Part shown: in pieces, positions 26,685 to 36,149 of the stretch | How the letters are laid out: every line of letters begins with the position of its first letter | Numbering within the stretch: position 1 is the stretch's first letter | Assembly (NCBI GenBank): GCA_019119305.1 | Contig: DWXH01000019.1 | Coordinates: forward strand, 186,001-250,000 | Source of the DNA: Candidatus Alistipes merdigallinarum | GTDB taxonomy: Bacteria > Bacteroidota > Bacteroidia > Bacteroidales > Rikenellaceae | Direction: 5' to 3' | Length of the DNA: 64,000 nt | Translations under genes and position numbers: made by a program | The notes under the pieces: generated by a model | Database searches by the model: none | Seen by the model: the letters and a program-made list of their open reading frames with translations, nothing else | What the model was told of the DNA's origin: nothing

Positions 26685-28679
26685 ATGGTGAAGAAAATTT
26701 TTCTTGGGATGGTGTGTTGTCTTTTAGTTGGATCTTTAAGCGCTGCTCAGAAACAGCTGTCATTAACCTCGCCCGATGGGAAGTTGAAGGCGACGATTAA
26801 CGTGGGTGAAAAGTTGACTTATAGCGTTCTTTTCGATGGGAAAGAAGTGATTGCTCTGTCGGCGATTTCTATGACGCTGGATAACGGTACGGTTTGGGGA
26901 GACAATGCGAAACTGCTCAAAAGTGACGAAAAACAGATCGACGTAAAAATTGCATCGCCGTTTTATCGGGCAGACAGCATGAGAGATTGGTGTAATGAAT
27001 TGACCATGAAATTTAAGGGCGATTATAGCGTGGTGTTCCGTGCGTATAATGATGGGATCGCTTATCGTTTTGTCAATCAGGCGAAAGCCCCGTTCTGTAT
27101 CGTCCGTGAAGAGGTGGATTATCAGTTTCCGGCAGATGCTGTAGCTACGGTCCCCTACGTGAATCGAGGTAATGATGGTGATTTCAATTCACAGTTTCCG
27201 AACTCTTTTGAGAATGTGTATAAGGCGGAAAAACTGTCGGAACTGAATCAACAGCGATTGATGTTTCTGCCGTTAGTCGTTAAATCGGAGTCGGGACCTG
27301 CCGTGTGCCTTACGGAAACCGATTTGTATGATTATCCGGGACTTTATCTTGTCGCTTCGGAGGACCAATATGGTTTGAAGGGTGTGCACCCCGGGTATCC
27401 TAAAAAGGTGGAGCAGGGCGGACACAACAATCTGCAGATGTTGGTAACCGAACGGGAAGATTTTATCGCAAAGGTCGAAGCTCCCAGAAATTTTCCTTGG
27501 AGAATTGCGGTTATTACGGAGAACGATAAGGATTTGGTGGCCTCGAACCTCAGTTATCTGCTGGCTGAACCGTCGAAATTGTCGGATATCTCGTGGATTA
27601 AGCCCGGAAAGGTCGCTTGGGACTGGTGGAACGACTGGAATCTCGACGGCGTGGATTTCGTAACCGGTGTGAACAACGATACCTATAAAGCCTATATCGA
27701 TTTCGCCTCGAAAAACGGCATCGAATATGTGATTCTCGATGAGGGTTGGGCTGTCAATCTGCAGGCCGACCTGATGCAGGTGGTCGAGGGTATCGATATC
27801 AAGGAGTTGGTCGACTATGCTGCCGAACGGAACGTAGGGATCATTCTTTGGGCCGGATATTATGCCTTCGAGCGCGATATGGAGGAGGTGTGCCGCTACT
27901 ATTCCGAATTGGGAGTCAAAGGATTCAAGGTCGACTTTATGGATCGGGACGACCAACTAATGACCGATTTTAACCACCGTGCCGCCGCTACCGCCGCTAA
28001 ATACAAACTGATCCTCGATCTGCACGGTACGCACAAACCGGCGGGGATCAACCGCACCTATCCCAATGTGCTTAACTGTGAAGGCGTATTCGGTTTGGAA
28101 CAGGTGAAATGGATTCCTGCAACGGTCGATCAGGTGACCTATGATGTGATGATCCCCTTTATCCGTCAGGTGGCCGGGCCGCTGGATTATACGCAGGGCG
28201 CGATGCGCAATGCAACCAAAAGTAACTATTTTCCCTGTTACAACGAACCGATGAGTCAGGGTACGCGTTGCCGGCAGCTCGCTTTGTATGTGGTGTATGA
28301 TTCGCCTTTTAATATGATGTGCGATACACCCAGCAATTATGAGCGCGAGCAAACCTGTACGGATTTCATCGCAGCTGTGCCTACCGTATGGGATGAAACC
28401 CGGATTCTGGACGGAGAGTTGGGTGAGTATGTCGTTACGGCTCGGCGGAAAGGCGATGTGTGGTATGTCGGGGGGATTACCAACTGGACTGAGCGCGATG
28501 TAGAGGTCGATCTCTCTTTCCTGAATGATGGTTCGCATCAGGCTTTGCTGTTTAAGGATGGGGTGAATGCACACCGCATTGCCCGCGATTACAAGAAGGA
28601 GTCGGTTTCTGTCGATGGACAGACGAAATTGAAACTGCATCTGGCTCCGGGTGGCGGATTCGCCATGCGGATCGAGTAG
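26685..28679 (+). CDS. GH97 glycoside hydrolase (alpha-galactosidase/alpha-glucosidase family)
   Basis: A 664-aa secreted protein (signal at residues 1-22, cleavage near SLSAAQ). An N-terminal beta-sandwich domain is followed by a TIM barrel beginning at KVAWDWWNDWN and a C-terminal beta domain. The sequence GFKVDFMDRDDQ puts an Asp (D417) at the end of strand 4, the nucleophile position used by retaining GH97 members, and NCEGVFGLEQ has E466 as candidate acid/base; inverting SusB-like enzymes use Glu bases instead. An alpha-galactosidase-like retaining enzyme is therefore favoured. The frame opens at a TTG 18 bases upstream; ATG at 26685 fits the signal peptide. No starch or galactan locus surrounds it. 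Confidence 0.87.
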   Translation: MVKKIFLGMVCCLLVGSLSAAQKQLSLTSPDGKLKATINVGEKLTYSVLFDGKEVIALSAISMTLDNGTVWGDNAKLLKSDEKQIDVKIASPFYRADSMRDWCNELTMKFKGDYSVVFRAYNDGIAYRFVNQAKAPFCIVREEVDYQFPADAVATVPYVNRGNDGDFNSQFPNSFENVYKAEKLSELNQQRLMFLPLVVKSESGPAVCLTETDLYDYPGLYLVASEDQYGLKGVHPGYPKKVEQGGHNNLQMLVTEREDFIAKVEAPRNFPWRIAVITENDKDLVASNLSYLLAEPSKLSDISWIKPGKVAWDWWNDWNLDGVDFVTGVNNDTYKAYIDFASKNGIEYVILDEGWAVNLQADLMQVVEGIDIKELVDYAAERNVGIILWAGYYAFERDMEEVCRYYSELGVKGFKVDFMDRDDQLMTDFNHRAAATAAKYKLILDLHGTHKPAGINRTYPNVLNCEGVFGLEQVKWIPATVDQVTYDVMIPFIRQVAGPLDYTQGAMRNATKSNYFPCYNEPMSQGTRCRQLALYVVYDSPFNMMCDTPSNYEREQTCTDFIAAVPTVWDETRILDGELGEYVVTARRKGDVWYVGGITNWTERDVEVDLSFLNDGSHQALLFKDGVNAHRIARDYKKESVSVDGQTKLKLHLAPGGGFAMRIE

Positions 28680-28736
28680 ATTGTCTGAACCGATAAAACT
28701 TATGTTCTGAGATAGAATAGTTGATCGTCTCGAATG

Positions 28737-28780
28737 AAAGATGAGGCCGATTCTGTTTTGGGTCGGCCTCATCTTTTTTT
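28737..28780 (+). terminator. terminator of the GH97 gene
   Basis: AAAGATGAGGCCGA (28737-28750) pairs with TCGGCCTCATCTTT, then a T-run. It is also symmetric enough to work for the convergent flippase gene. Confidence 0.9.
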
Positions 28781-28967
28781 GTCAAGGCATGTAGGGAGAA
28801 GGGAATCGGGGCATGGATAGTTCCGGTTTAACGACAGGTTGAGCGAAACCCTCTCAGATCGTAAAGTGCTGTTTTTGTTTGCAGAAGAGCGAGCCCGATG
28901 TTCCAAATTCGGAAAGAAGGGGCAGAGAGAACATCCCGACGAATTGCCCGTATATTAGACGTACGAA

Positions 28968-30446
28968 TTATCGGAATATGCGGTGATAGAATCGTATGAT
29001 CGTGGCATTCAGCGTCGGAGAGATACCGGATAGGTAGATCGGAATGCCGAATACGGCCGTGATAATAAGGGTACGGATTACGGCGTCGAGAATAAAGTGT
29101 CCCATGGTCGGGATGAGTGACGAAACTCCGATTGCCAGAAGACCGATTATGGCTACGGATATATCTTTGGGTGAAAATGGTTGGATGCGGTAAAATTTCC
29201 AAACGAAAGTCACATGTCCGATGTTGAAGATGATGATCGAGATCATTGTCGCCAAAGCCGCTCCGTTCATGCCGAAGCGGGGAATCAATAACAGGTTGGT
29301 CCCGATGGTCAGTCCGACCAAAAACAGCGACATCAGAAATTCATACCGGTATTTCTTCGAGGTCATGAGAATGGCGCTGTTCAATCCGGAGTACATGTCG
29401 ATGATCCGGCCCAGACCCAAGAACAGAAATACGTAGCGTCCGGTCGCGTATTGTTCGGGCATCAGTGAGAAGATGTTGTCGAGGTTGACCCATATGATGA
29501 CGAACAGGTAGCAGCCTGCAATCAAGTTCATTAGCGAAACCTCGCGCGAAATGTGTCGCATGCCCTGAAAATCGCGCGCCTTCCAGAACTCCGTAACAAC
29601 CGGTGTCGAGACCTTTACCAACGAACGGTAGGGCATCTGCATAACGCTTACCAGGCACAGCATAATGCCGTAGATTCCGTTTTCGGCCAATCCCCACATA
29701 CCCGCCAGCATGGCCTGGTCCACCGTCGGGACGATGTAGTTCGAGGTCCCTCCGAGGTATTGCCAGAATCCGTAAACGCTTGCGATCGAGGCCAGTTTTT
29801 TTACTCGACGCGAAATGCAGGGCTTATAACGGGTGTAGCCCAGCCGGAGGGTATAGATCAGTAAAATAATGGTCGGAACAAAATAGATCAAGACGTAGCC
29901 GATAACGAACTGTTCGAATGTAAGCACTTTGAATACGTACAGCGAAATTTCGATCGTCACGAGCAGACGCAAAACGATTTCGTTCGAAAAGGAGGAGATG
30001 ACGTTCTTGTGGAAAGCCTGTAGCCACGATGTGAAAAAGTTGTAGAACAGCGTGGTAAATCCCATCGGGATCAGCCACAGGTAGTACTGTGAGAGCAGGG
30101 GTGACTCCTGGGAATAGTACTCCATGACCGGATTGCTGAACAGCAGGAAGAGCAGGGTGAACAGGATAAACCCAAAACTCACACCGACGCCTGACCAGAA
30201 AAACAGCCCGTTGTGCGTCCGATCCTCCGTCCGAAAAAACGGGAAAAACTTGACGATCGTAAAGTTGATCCCCAAGGCCGAGAACTGGGCGTAGATTACC
30301 GAAAAACTGACCAAAATGTTTACAAGCCCGACCTGCGTCTCGCTGAAAAAGTTCGGTAGCAGCAGGATCTTGTTGACATAACCGATTACGATCCCCACGT
30401 AAGAGAGGATCGTAATCGTTATGCTATCGCGTTGTACGGTTCCCAC
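28968..30446 (-). CDS. polysaccharide flippase (Wzx/MATE-like)
   Basis: A 492-aa polytopic protein with about 14 hydrophobic helices, of the polysaccharide biosynthesis/MOP superfamily that flips lipid-linked sugars across the inner membrane. ILSYVGIVIGYVNKILLLPNF at the start and the conserved YGFWQYLGGTSNYIVPTVDQ segment are family-like. There is no ATG before the first helix: the frame overlaps the end of argS, so I placed the start at the GTG at 30446, 34 bases after the argS stop. It is probably cotranscribed with argS. Its glycan substrate is unknown. Confidence 0.83.
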   Translation of the reverse strand: MGTVQRDSITITILSYVGIVIGYVNKILLLPNFFSETQVGLVNILVSFSVIYAQFSALGINFTIVKFFPFFRTEDRTHNGLFFWSGVGVSFGFILFTLLFLLFSNPVMEYYSQESPLLSQYYLWLIPMGFTTLFYNFFTSWLQAFHKNVISSFSNEIVLRLLVTIEISLYVFKVLTFEQFVIGYVLIYFVPTIILLIYTLRLGYTRYKPCISRRVKKLASIASVYGFWQYLGGTSNYIVPTVDQAMLAGMWGLAENGIYGIMLCLVSVMQMPYRSLVKVSTPVVTEFWKARDFQGMRHISREVSLMNLIAGCYLFVIIWVNLDNIFSLMPEQYATGRYVFLFLGLGRIIDMYSGLNSAILMTSKKYRYEFLMSLFLVGLTIGTNLLLIPRFGMNGAALATMISIIIFNIGHVTFVWKFYRIQPFSPKDISVAIIGLLAIGVSSLIPTMGHFILDAVIRTLIITAVFGIPIYLSGISPTLNATIIRFYHRIFR

Positions 30447-30480
30447 GACCGGTATCTCGTTTGTCGCCGCGGTGGACGGA

Positions 30481-32259
30481 TTACATGCGCTGGGGTACCC
30501 CGATGCCGAGCAGAGACATACCCTCGGCAATGATCCGTGCCACGCTCTCCGAAAGCGTCAGCCGCATAGTCTGTTTCGCGGCATCCGTTTCGCGGAGGAT
30601 CGGGTAGTCGTGGTAGTAGCTGTTGTACTCCTTCGACAGTTCGTAGACATAATTTGCAATCAGGGCGGGAGAGAAGTTCTCGGCGGCCTGTGCAACGATG
30701 GTCGGGTAGTCGGTCTGTAACTTGATGAGACGTACCTCGTCGGCCGATAACTCGGTGGCCGGGAGCTGTTTTCCCGGCTCGATTCCTTTTTCAGCGGCTT
30801 TGCGGAGTACCGAACGGATCCGGGCATGCGTATATTGAATGAACGGACCCGTGTTGCCGTTGAAGTCGATCGACTCGCGCGGGTCGAAGAGCATCGTCTT
30901 GCGCGGATCGACCTTCAAGATAAAGTATTTCAGTGCGCCGAGACCCACCATGTGGCTGATGGCTGCGGCCTCCTCCGGGGTGGCGTCGTCGAGTTTGCCC
31001 AACTCCTGCGACATGTCGTGGGCCGTGCGTACCATCTCGTCGATCAGATCGTCGGCATCCACAACGGTCCCTTCGCGGGATTTCATCTTTCCTTCCGGAA
31101 GTTCGACCATACCGTAGGAGAGATGAGTGATGGCATCGGCCCAGTTGTATCCCAATTTCTTGAGAATCAGTTTCAATACCTGGAAGTGGTAATTCTGTTC
31201 GTTACCCACTACGTAGATCATCTCGTCGAGGTGCTCCTCCTTGAATCGGGTGTAGGCTGTTCCCAGGTCCTGTGTCATGTAGACCGAAGTACCGTCGCCG
31301 CGAAGCAGCAACTTCTGGTCGAGTCCGTCTCCTGTCAGGTCGCACCATACCGATCCATCTTCCTTGCGGAAGAATACTCCTTTGGACAGTCCTTCGTCTA
31401 CGAGCGATTTTCCCAAAAGATAGGTGTTCGATTCGTAGTAGATTTTATCGAAACTGACACCCATGGCCCGGTAGGTCGTATCGAATCCTTCGTAGACCCA
31501 GCCGTTCATGGTTTGCCACAGTTTATAGACTTCGGGGTCCTTCGCTTCCCATTTCCGCAGCATTTCCTGAGCCTCTTTCATGATCGGGGCCTCGTGTTTT
31601 GCCTGCTCCTCATCCATGCCTTCAGCTACCAGCTTTTTGATCTCTGCCTTGTAGGCCTTGTCGAAGGCTACGTAGTAATCGCCCACCAGATGGTCGCCCT
31701 TCTTACCGGACGAGGCAGGGGTTTCACCGTTTCCGAATTTCAACCACGCAAGCATCGATTTGCAGATATGGATACCCCGGTCGTTGACCAGGTTCGCCTT
31801 GATCACCCGGTTTCCGTTTGCCTCCAGAATGCGGGCAACCGAATATCCAAGCAGGTTGTTGCGGATGTGTCCCAAGTGTAACGGCTTATTGGTGTTCGGC
31901 GATGAGTATTCGACCATGATCGTATGACCGTTCGGCGATTTGCGGCCGTATGCCTTGTCGTTCAGTATCTCGTTGAGGCGTTCGATCCAGAATTGCCCGC
32001 TGAACGAAATGTTCAGAAAACCCTTGATTACGTTGTATGACCGGATCTCTTCGAATGCCGTAAGTGCCTCCCCGATCTCGTTTGCCGTAGCCTCCGGGCT
32101 CTTGTGGCTCTGTTTCAGCAACGGGAAAACCACGACCGTCAGGTCTCCTTCGAAATCCTTGCGGGTCTTTTGTATTTGGATGAGCTCCGCCGACACGGGC
32201 CCGTACAGCGAACCGACCACGCCGGCCGTCTTCTCTTGCAAAAATTGTTCGATACTCAT
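30481..32259 (-). CDS. argS: arginyl-tRNA synthetase
   Basis: A 592-aa class Ia synthetase, family-typical length. The N-terminal additional domain (residues 1-110) precedes the catalytic core with EYSSPNTNKPLHLGHIRNNL (HIGH signature). MKSREGTVVDADDLIDEM marks the KMSKS-equivalent region, and the C-terminal anticodon-binding DALR domain ends ..GIGVPQRM. It charges tRNA-Arg. It is divergent from dusB with back-to-back -7 boxes in the short gap. Confidence 0.96.
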   Translation of the reverse strand: MSIEQFLQEKTAGVVGSLYGPVSAELIQIQKTRKDFEGDLTVVVFPLLKQSHKSPEATANEIGEALTAFEEIRSYNVIKGFLNISFSGQFWIERLNEILNDKAYGRKSPNGHTIMVEYSSPNTNKPLHLGHIRNNLLGYSVARILEANGNRVIKANLVNDRGIHICKSMLAWLKFGNGETPASSGKKGDHLVGDYYVAFDKAYKAEIKKLVAEGMDEEQAKHEAPIMKEAQEMLRKWEAKDPEVYKLWQTMNGWVYEGFDTTYRAMGVSFDKIYYESNTYLLGKSLVDEGLSKGVFFRKEDGSVWCDLTGDGLDQKLLLRGDGTSVYMTQDLGTAYTRFKEEHLDEMIYVVGNEQNYHFQVLKLILKKLGYNWADAITHLSYGMVELPEGKMKSREGTVVDADDLIDEMVRTAHDMSQELGKLDDATPEEAAAISHMVGLGALKYFILKVDPRKTMLFDPRESIDFNGNTGPFIQYTHARIRSVLRKAAEKGIEPGKQLPATELSADEVRLIKLQTDYPTIVAQAAENFSPALIANYVYELSKEYNSYYHDYPILRETDAAKQTMRLTLSESVARIIAEGMSLLGIGVPQRM

Positions 32260-32290
32260 GATTTGCCTTTACCTAATTTCAAAATCCCCA

Positions 32291-32308
32291 CAAAGATAAC
32301 TATTTTTG
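32291..32308. promoter_or_regulatory. back-to-back -7 boxes of argS and dusB
   Basis: CAAAGATA (32291-32298; TATCTTTG on the minus strand) and TATTTTTG (32301-32308, plus strand) are separated by only two bases. Each sits 18-32 bases from its gene. The two promoters must overlap physically, so polymerase binding at one should exclude the other. Confidence 0.6.
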
Positions 32309-32325
32309 CCGTCAAATCATACAAG

Positions 32326-33348
32326 ATGCAGATTGCTGGAATAGATTTGGGCGACAAGCCGCTGTTTCTCGCTCCGATGGAGGATGTGACCGATCCATCG
32401 TTCCGTTATGTGTGCAAACATTTCGGGGCCGACATGCTATATACCGAGTTTATATCGTGTGACGGCCTGATTCGCGATGCCGCAAAATCGGTGGCCAAAC
32501 TCCGGCTGTTCGACTACGAGCGTCCTATCGGCATACAGCTTTACGGAAATGAGATCGAACCGATGGTCGAGGCGGCTCGTGTGGCCGAAGCGGCAGGACC
32601 CGATCTGATCGATATAAATTTCGGGTGTCCTGTCCGGAAAATCGCGGCGCGGGGTGCCGGAAGCGGCATGATGCGCGATGTCCCGAAGATGGTCGAAATG
32701 ACCCGGAGGATTGTCGAGACGGTCCGGTTGCCTGTAACGGTAAAAACCCGGCTCGGCTGGGACGAGGAGTCGAAGAATATCGTCGAAATTGCCGAACGGT
32801 TGCAGGATGTCGGAATTGCCGCGTTGACCATTCACGGCAGAACCCGGGCGCAGCTGTATCGCGGAGAGGCGGATTGGACGCTGATCGGTGAAGTGAAACG
32901 GAATCCGAGAATGCACATCCCGATTATCGGTAACGGAGATATCGATTCGCCGGTCAAGGCGGCCGAGGCGTTCGAACGTTATGGGGTCGATGGAATCATG
33001 ATCGGACGGGCGACCTTCGGGCGGCCTTGGATTTTTCGGGAGATTCGGCACTATCTGACTTGTGGGGAGTTGTTGAAGCAACCCTCCGTGCAGGAACGGG
33101 TCGAACTGGCCAAGCTGCATTTTGCCAAATCGTTGGAATTCAAGGGTGAAAAGGTCGGCGTTCTGGAGATGCGTCGCCACTTCTCCTGCTATTTCAAAGG
33201 ATTGCCCGACTTCAAAAGTACACGGTTGAAGCTGGTTACCCTGACCGATCCCGAGGAGATCCGGGCCACGTTGGATTATATCGCCGAACGTTGGAAAGGT
33301 TATGATACGTCGGAGATTACGCCTCCGCCTCTTTCGCATGAAGTGTAG
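32326..33348 (+). CDS. dusB: tRNA-dihydrouridine synthase (DusB-like)
   Basis: A 340-aa flavoenzyme that reduces uridine in the tRNA D-loop. The FMN-barrel begins LFLAPMEDVTDPSFR; DINFGCPVRKI carries the active-site C101; KTRLGWDE and HGRTRAQLYRGEADW are Dus signatures; GNGDIDS and GIMIGRATFGRPW bind FMN phosphate. The open frame runs back into argS, but ATG at 32326, 17 bases after the -7 box, is the credible start. The assignment to DusB rather than another Dus subfamily is moderate. Confidence 0.92.
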   Translation: MQIAGIDLGDKPLFLAPMEDVTDPSFRYVCKHFGADMLYTEFISCDGLIRDAAKSVAKLRLFDYERPIGIQLYGNEIEPMVEAARVAEAAGPDLIDINFGCPVRKIAARGAGSGMMRDVPKMVEMTRRIVETVRLPVTVKTRLGWDEESKNIVEIAERLQDVGIAALTIHGRTRAQLYRGEADWTLIGEVKRNPRMHIPIIGNGDIDSPVKAAEAFERYGVDGIMIGRATFGRPWIFREIRHYLTCGELLKQPSVQERVELAKLHFAKSLEFKGEKVGVLEMRRHFSCYFKGLPDFKSTRLKLVTLTDPEEIRATLDYIAERWKGYDTSEITPPPLSHEV

Positions 33349-33439
33349 TTCAGACATTCGGGAAACGGATGGGAATGTTGCGACGGGAGGATCTGTCGTG
33401 CTGTTTTAATGAGTGAAAGTTGGGGCCGGGTCTGTTTTG

Positions 33440-33496
33440 TTCCGAAAAAATCGGAAAAAATGAAATAAAATTTACGATCCGAACAATATTCGGATC
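33440..33496. repeat. two inverted repeats upstream of htrA
   Basis: TTCCGA-AAAAA-TCGGAA (33440-33456) and GATCCGAA-CAATA-TTCGGATC (33476-33496), both perfect and neither followed by a T-tract on the plus strand. They share the core TCCGA/TCGGA. They lie about 160-200 bases before the protease gene in an otherwise gene-free 300-base gap. Confidence 0.5.
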
Positions 33497-33651
33497 GGAT
33501 TCCGAGTTTATACATTGAAAGTTTAATAAATAATGTATGATGTTCGGCGCTCTGGTCCGTAATGAAAACGGATGCCGATAAATTGAAAAAAAGTAAATAT
33601 GGTGTAAATCTACCTTTTTTGTATTTAACATGTAAATTAACTCTTAATTAA

Positions 33652-35163
33652 ATGGTTTCTATGAAAAAGGGAATTTTTTGGGTCGGCGCTTTAGCCTTAT
33701 CGATGGCAGTAGGAGGCGTTACGGCCTATTCGGTAACGAAAACGATGGAAAAGCAGAAGAGTGATGTCAAAAACTCTTCCGTAAGCGCTCCCGCTTCGTT
33801 TGCTTCGAAAGCCGGATCGCATTTTACCTCTTATGATGCAGGTTCCTATCCCGATTTGACCTATGCTGCAGAAAATGCCGTTAAAGCGGTTGTCAATATC
33901 GTCAATACGCGTGAAAGCACAATGAGAAACGGATACGCTGACGGTGGTTATGAACAGTTTTTTGATTTTTTCGGCATCCCGAGAGGTCAGTTTCGGGAAC
34001 AACAACCCCGTGCACAAAAAAGCGGTGGTTCGGGTGTGATTATCAGTCCCGACGGGTATATCGTTACGAATAATCATGTCGTGGAGAATGCTTCGAATCT
34101 CAAGGTTACGTTGAATGACCAGCGTACGTTCGATGCCAAATTGATCGGAACCGATCCGACTACGGAAGTGGCATTGATTAAGATCGAGGCAACGGATCTG
34201 CCTACTCTTCCAATCGGTAATTCTGACGATTTGCGTTTGGGGGAATGGGTGTTGGCAATCGGAAGTCCTTACGGATTGACCAACACCATTACGGCCGGTA
34301 TCGTCAGTGCAAAAGGCCGTAATCTTGATGCATTGCAATCGCAGTACCGTCTCGAGTCGTTTATTCAGACCGATGCGGCAGTTAATCCTGGAAACAGCGG
34401 CGGTGCCTTGGTGAATGCAAAAGGCGAGCTCGTGGGAATTAATACGCTGATCCAGTCCAAAACGGGAAGTTATATCGGGTACTCCTTCGCTGTCCCGACC
34501 TCGATCGTGCAGAAAGTCGTGGTTGACCTCAAAGAGTACGGCGTTGTGCAACGTGCGATTCTCGGTATCCAATATACGGAGGTAAACGAACGTTTCCTCG
34601 AAAGCGAAGAGGGTAAGAAGAGCGGTATTACCGAAAAAGGCGGTGTCTATGTGGCTGATGTGGCTTCGGAAAGCGCCGCTGAAGAGGGCGGTATCAAAGT
34701 CGGTGACGTGATCATTGAGATCAACGGCAAAAAAATCGATGGCGCAGCACAGCTTTCCGAAGAGATCGCCCGTCATCGTCCGAACGATAAAATTACGGTT
34801 GTGGTAAAAAGAGGTTCCGATGTGAAACAAATTGAGGTGGTCTTGCGTAATAAAACAGGTGACACAAGTGTGATCACGAAAGATCAGGTTTCTGCATACG
34901 ATCGGCTCAACGGAGAGTTCGCGGAAGTTTCCGATAAAGCCAAAAAATCACTGAATATCAAAGGTGGTGTGGTCGTTGTAGGAGTGAACGAAGGCGGTTT
35001 GCTCGCTCGTGCAGGAATCGGTCGAGGGGTTATCATTACCAAGATCAACGGATCCCAGATCTATTCGATCGATGATTTGAATCGGATCACCTCGGCCATC
35101 GAATCGGTGGAAATTATCCATCCGGACGGCATGAGAGAGCGGATTCTGACGGTTCAGGACTAA
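33652..35163 (+). CDS. HtrA/DegP-like periplasmic serine protease
   Basis: A 503-aa protein: membrane or signal segment (residues 5-25), trypsin-like domain (about 60-290), then two PDZ domains (about 295-390 and 420-503). H142 (NNHVVENA) and S249 (GNSGGAL) are the catalytic His and Ser. The triad Asp position, 30 residues after the His, is E172 (TTEVALIKIE) rather than Asp. It degrades and refolds damaged envelope proteins in relatives. An alternative start is the ATG at 33661. Two perfect inverted repeats lie upstream, and rpoD follows after another long palindrome. Confidence 0.92.
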   Translation: MVSMKKGIFWVGALALSMAVGGVTAYSVTKTMEKQKSDVKNSSVSAPASFASKAGSHFTSYDAGSYPDLTYAAENAVKAVVNIVNTRESTMRNGYADGGYEQFFDFFGIPRGQFREQQPRAQKSGGSGVIISPDGYIVTNNHVVENASNLKVTLNDQRTFDAKLIGTDPTTEVALIKIEATDLPTLPIGNSDDLRLGEWVLAIGSPYGLTNTITAGIVSAKGRNLDALQSQYRLESFIQTDAAVNPGNSGGALVNAKGELVGINTLIQSKTGSYIGYSFAVPTSIVQKVVVDLKEYGVVQRAILGIQYTEVNERFLESEEGKKSGITEKGGVYVADVASESAAEEGGIKVGDVIIEINGKKIDGAAQLSEEIARHRPNDKITVVVKRGSDVKQIEVVLRNKTGDTSVITKDQVSAYDRLNGEFAEVSDKAKKSLNIKGGVVVVGVNEGGLLARAGIGRGVIITKINGSQIYSIDDLNRITSAIESVEIIHPDGMRERILTVQD

Positions 35164-35184
35164 CGATAACCTTCGGTTGTCACC

Positions 35185-35226
35185 CAATATTGCAGGATTT
35201 CCCGTAGGGGAAACCCTGCAATATTG
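35185..35226. repeat. long palindrome between htrA and rpoD
   Basis: CAATATTGCAGG (35185-35196) and CCTGCAATATTG (35215-35226) are perfectly inverted, and the interior TTTCCC-GTA-GGGAAA also pairs, giving a near-continuous 18-bp stem. It is followed by CAAAAAATG, not a T-run, so it does not look like an ordinary plus-strand terminator. It lies 35 bases upstream of the rpoD ATG. Confidence 0.7.
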
Positions 35227-35260
35227 CAAAAAATGTTGACTGAATCAATAGTGTATTATA

Positions 35261-36121
35261 ATGAGACAATTAAAGATTACCAAATCCATTACCAATCGGG
35301 AAAGCGCTTCGCTCGACAAGTACCTCCAGGAGATCGGTAAAGAGGATTTGATTACCGTCGAAGAGGAGGTCGATCTTGCCCAACGGATCAAAAAAGGCGA
35401 CAAGGAGGCTCTCGAAAAACTTACCCGTGCAAATCTGAGATTCGTGGTCTCCGTAGCAAAACAATATCAAAATCAGGGATTGTCGTTACCCGACTTGATT
35501 AATGAGGGTAATTTGGGGTTGATTAAGGCTGCTGAAAAGTTCGATGAAACCCGTGGTTTTAAATTTATCTCCTATGCCGTGTGGTGGATTCGTCAGTCGA
35601 TCCTTCAGGCCTTGGCCGAACAGAGCCGTATCGTACGGCTCCCCTTGAATCAGGTGGGGTCGCTTAATAAAATCAATAAGGCTTTCGCCCGTTTCGAACA
35701 GGAACACGAACGTACGCCGTCGCCCGAGGAGTTGGCCAACGAACTCGATCTGCCGAAAGAAAAGGTTACCGATACGCTACGTGTTTCGGGTAGGCACGTT
35801 TCGGTTGATGCTCCCTTCTCCGACGGTGAGGACAATAGTCTGCTGGATGTTTTGGTCAACAACGACTCTCCGATCGCCGATCGTGGTCTGATCAACGAAT
35901 CGCTCGGAACGGAGGTGGAACGCGCCCTCTCGACCTTGACGGATCGGGAACGGGATATCATCAAATATTTCTTCGGAATCGGGTGTGCCGAGATGACACT
36001 CGAGGAGATCGGTGAGAAATTCGGCCTGACTCGCGAACGGGTGCGTCAGATCAAGGAGAAGGCGATCCGGCGTCTGCGTCACAGTGCCCGAAGCAAACTG
36101 CTAAAATCTTATCTGGGGTAA
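35261..36121 (+). CDS. rpoD: RNA polymerase primary sigma factor (short Bacteroidetes type)
   Basis: A 286-aa sigma-70 factor that directs RNA polymerase to housekeeping promoters. Region 1.2 ([14 protein letters not shown]), 2.1-2.4 ([15 protein letters not shown].. [15 protein letters not shown]), 3 and 4.2 ([20 protein letters not shown]) are all present. The acidic region 1.1 and the non-conserved insert of E. coli RpoD are missing, which is normal for Bacteroidetes. This sigma is the reader of the TTTG/TAnnTTTG promoters listed here. A terminator follows. Confidence 0.95.
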   Translation: MRQLKITKSITNRESASLDKYLQEIGKEDLITVEEEVDLAQRIKKGDKEALEKLTRANLRFVVSVAKQYQNQGLSLPDLINEGNLGLIKAAEKFDETRGFKFISYAVWWIRQSILQALAEQSRIVRLPLNQVGSLNKINKAFARFEQEHERTPSPEELANELDLPKEKVTDTLRVSGRHVSVDAPFSDGEDNSLLDVLVNNDSPIADRGLINESLGTEVERALSTLTDRERDIIKYFFGIGCAEMTLEEIGEKFGLTRERVRQIKEKAIRRLRHSARSKLLKSYLG

Positions 36122-36149
36122 AACTTCTCTTGAGATATTTTGAAAATAA

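Noticed and set aside
35236..35263. TTGACT ... TATAAT resembling an E. coli sigma-70 promoter in front of rpoD
   Set aside because: The spacing is 15 bp, the TATAAT overlaps the rpoD ATG, and Bacteroidetes sigma does not use this consensus. Judged a coincidence.
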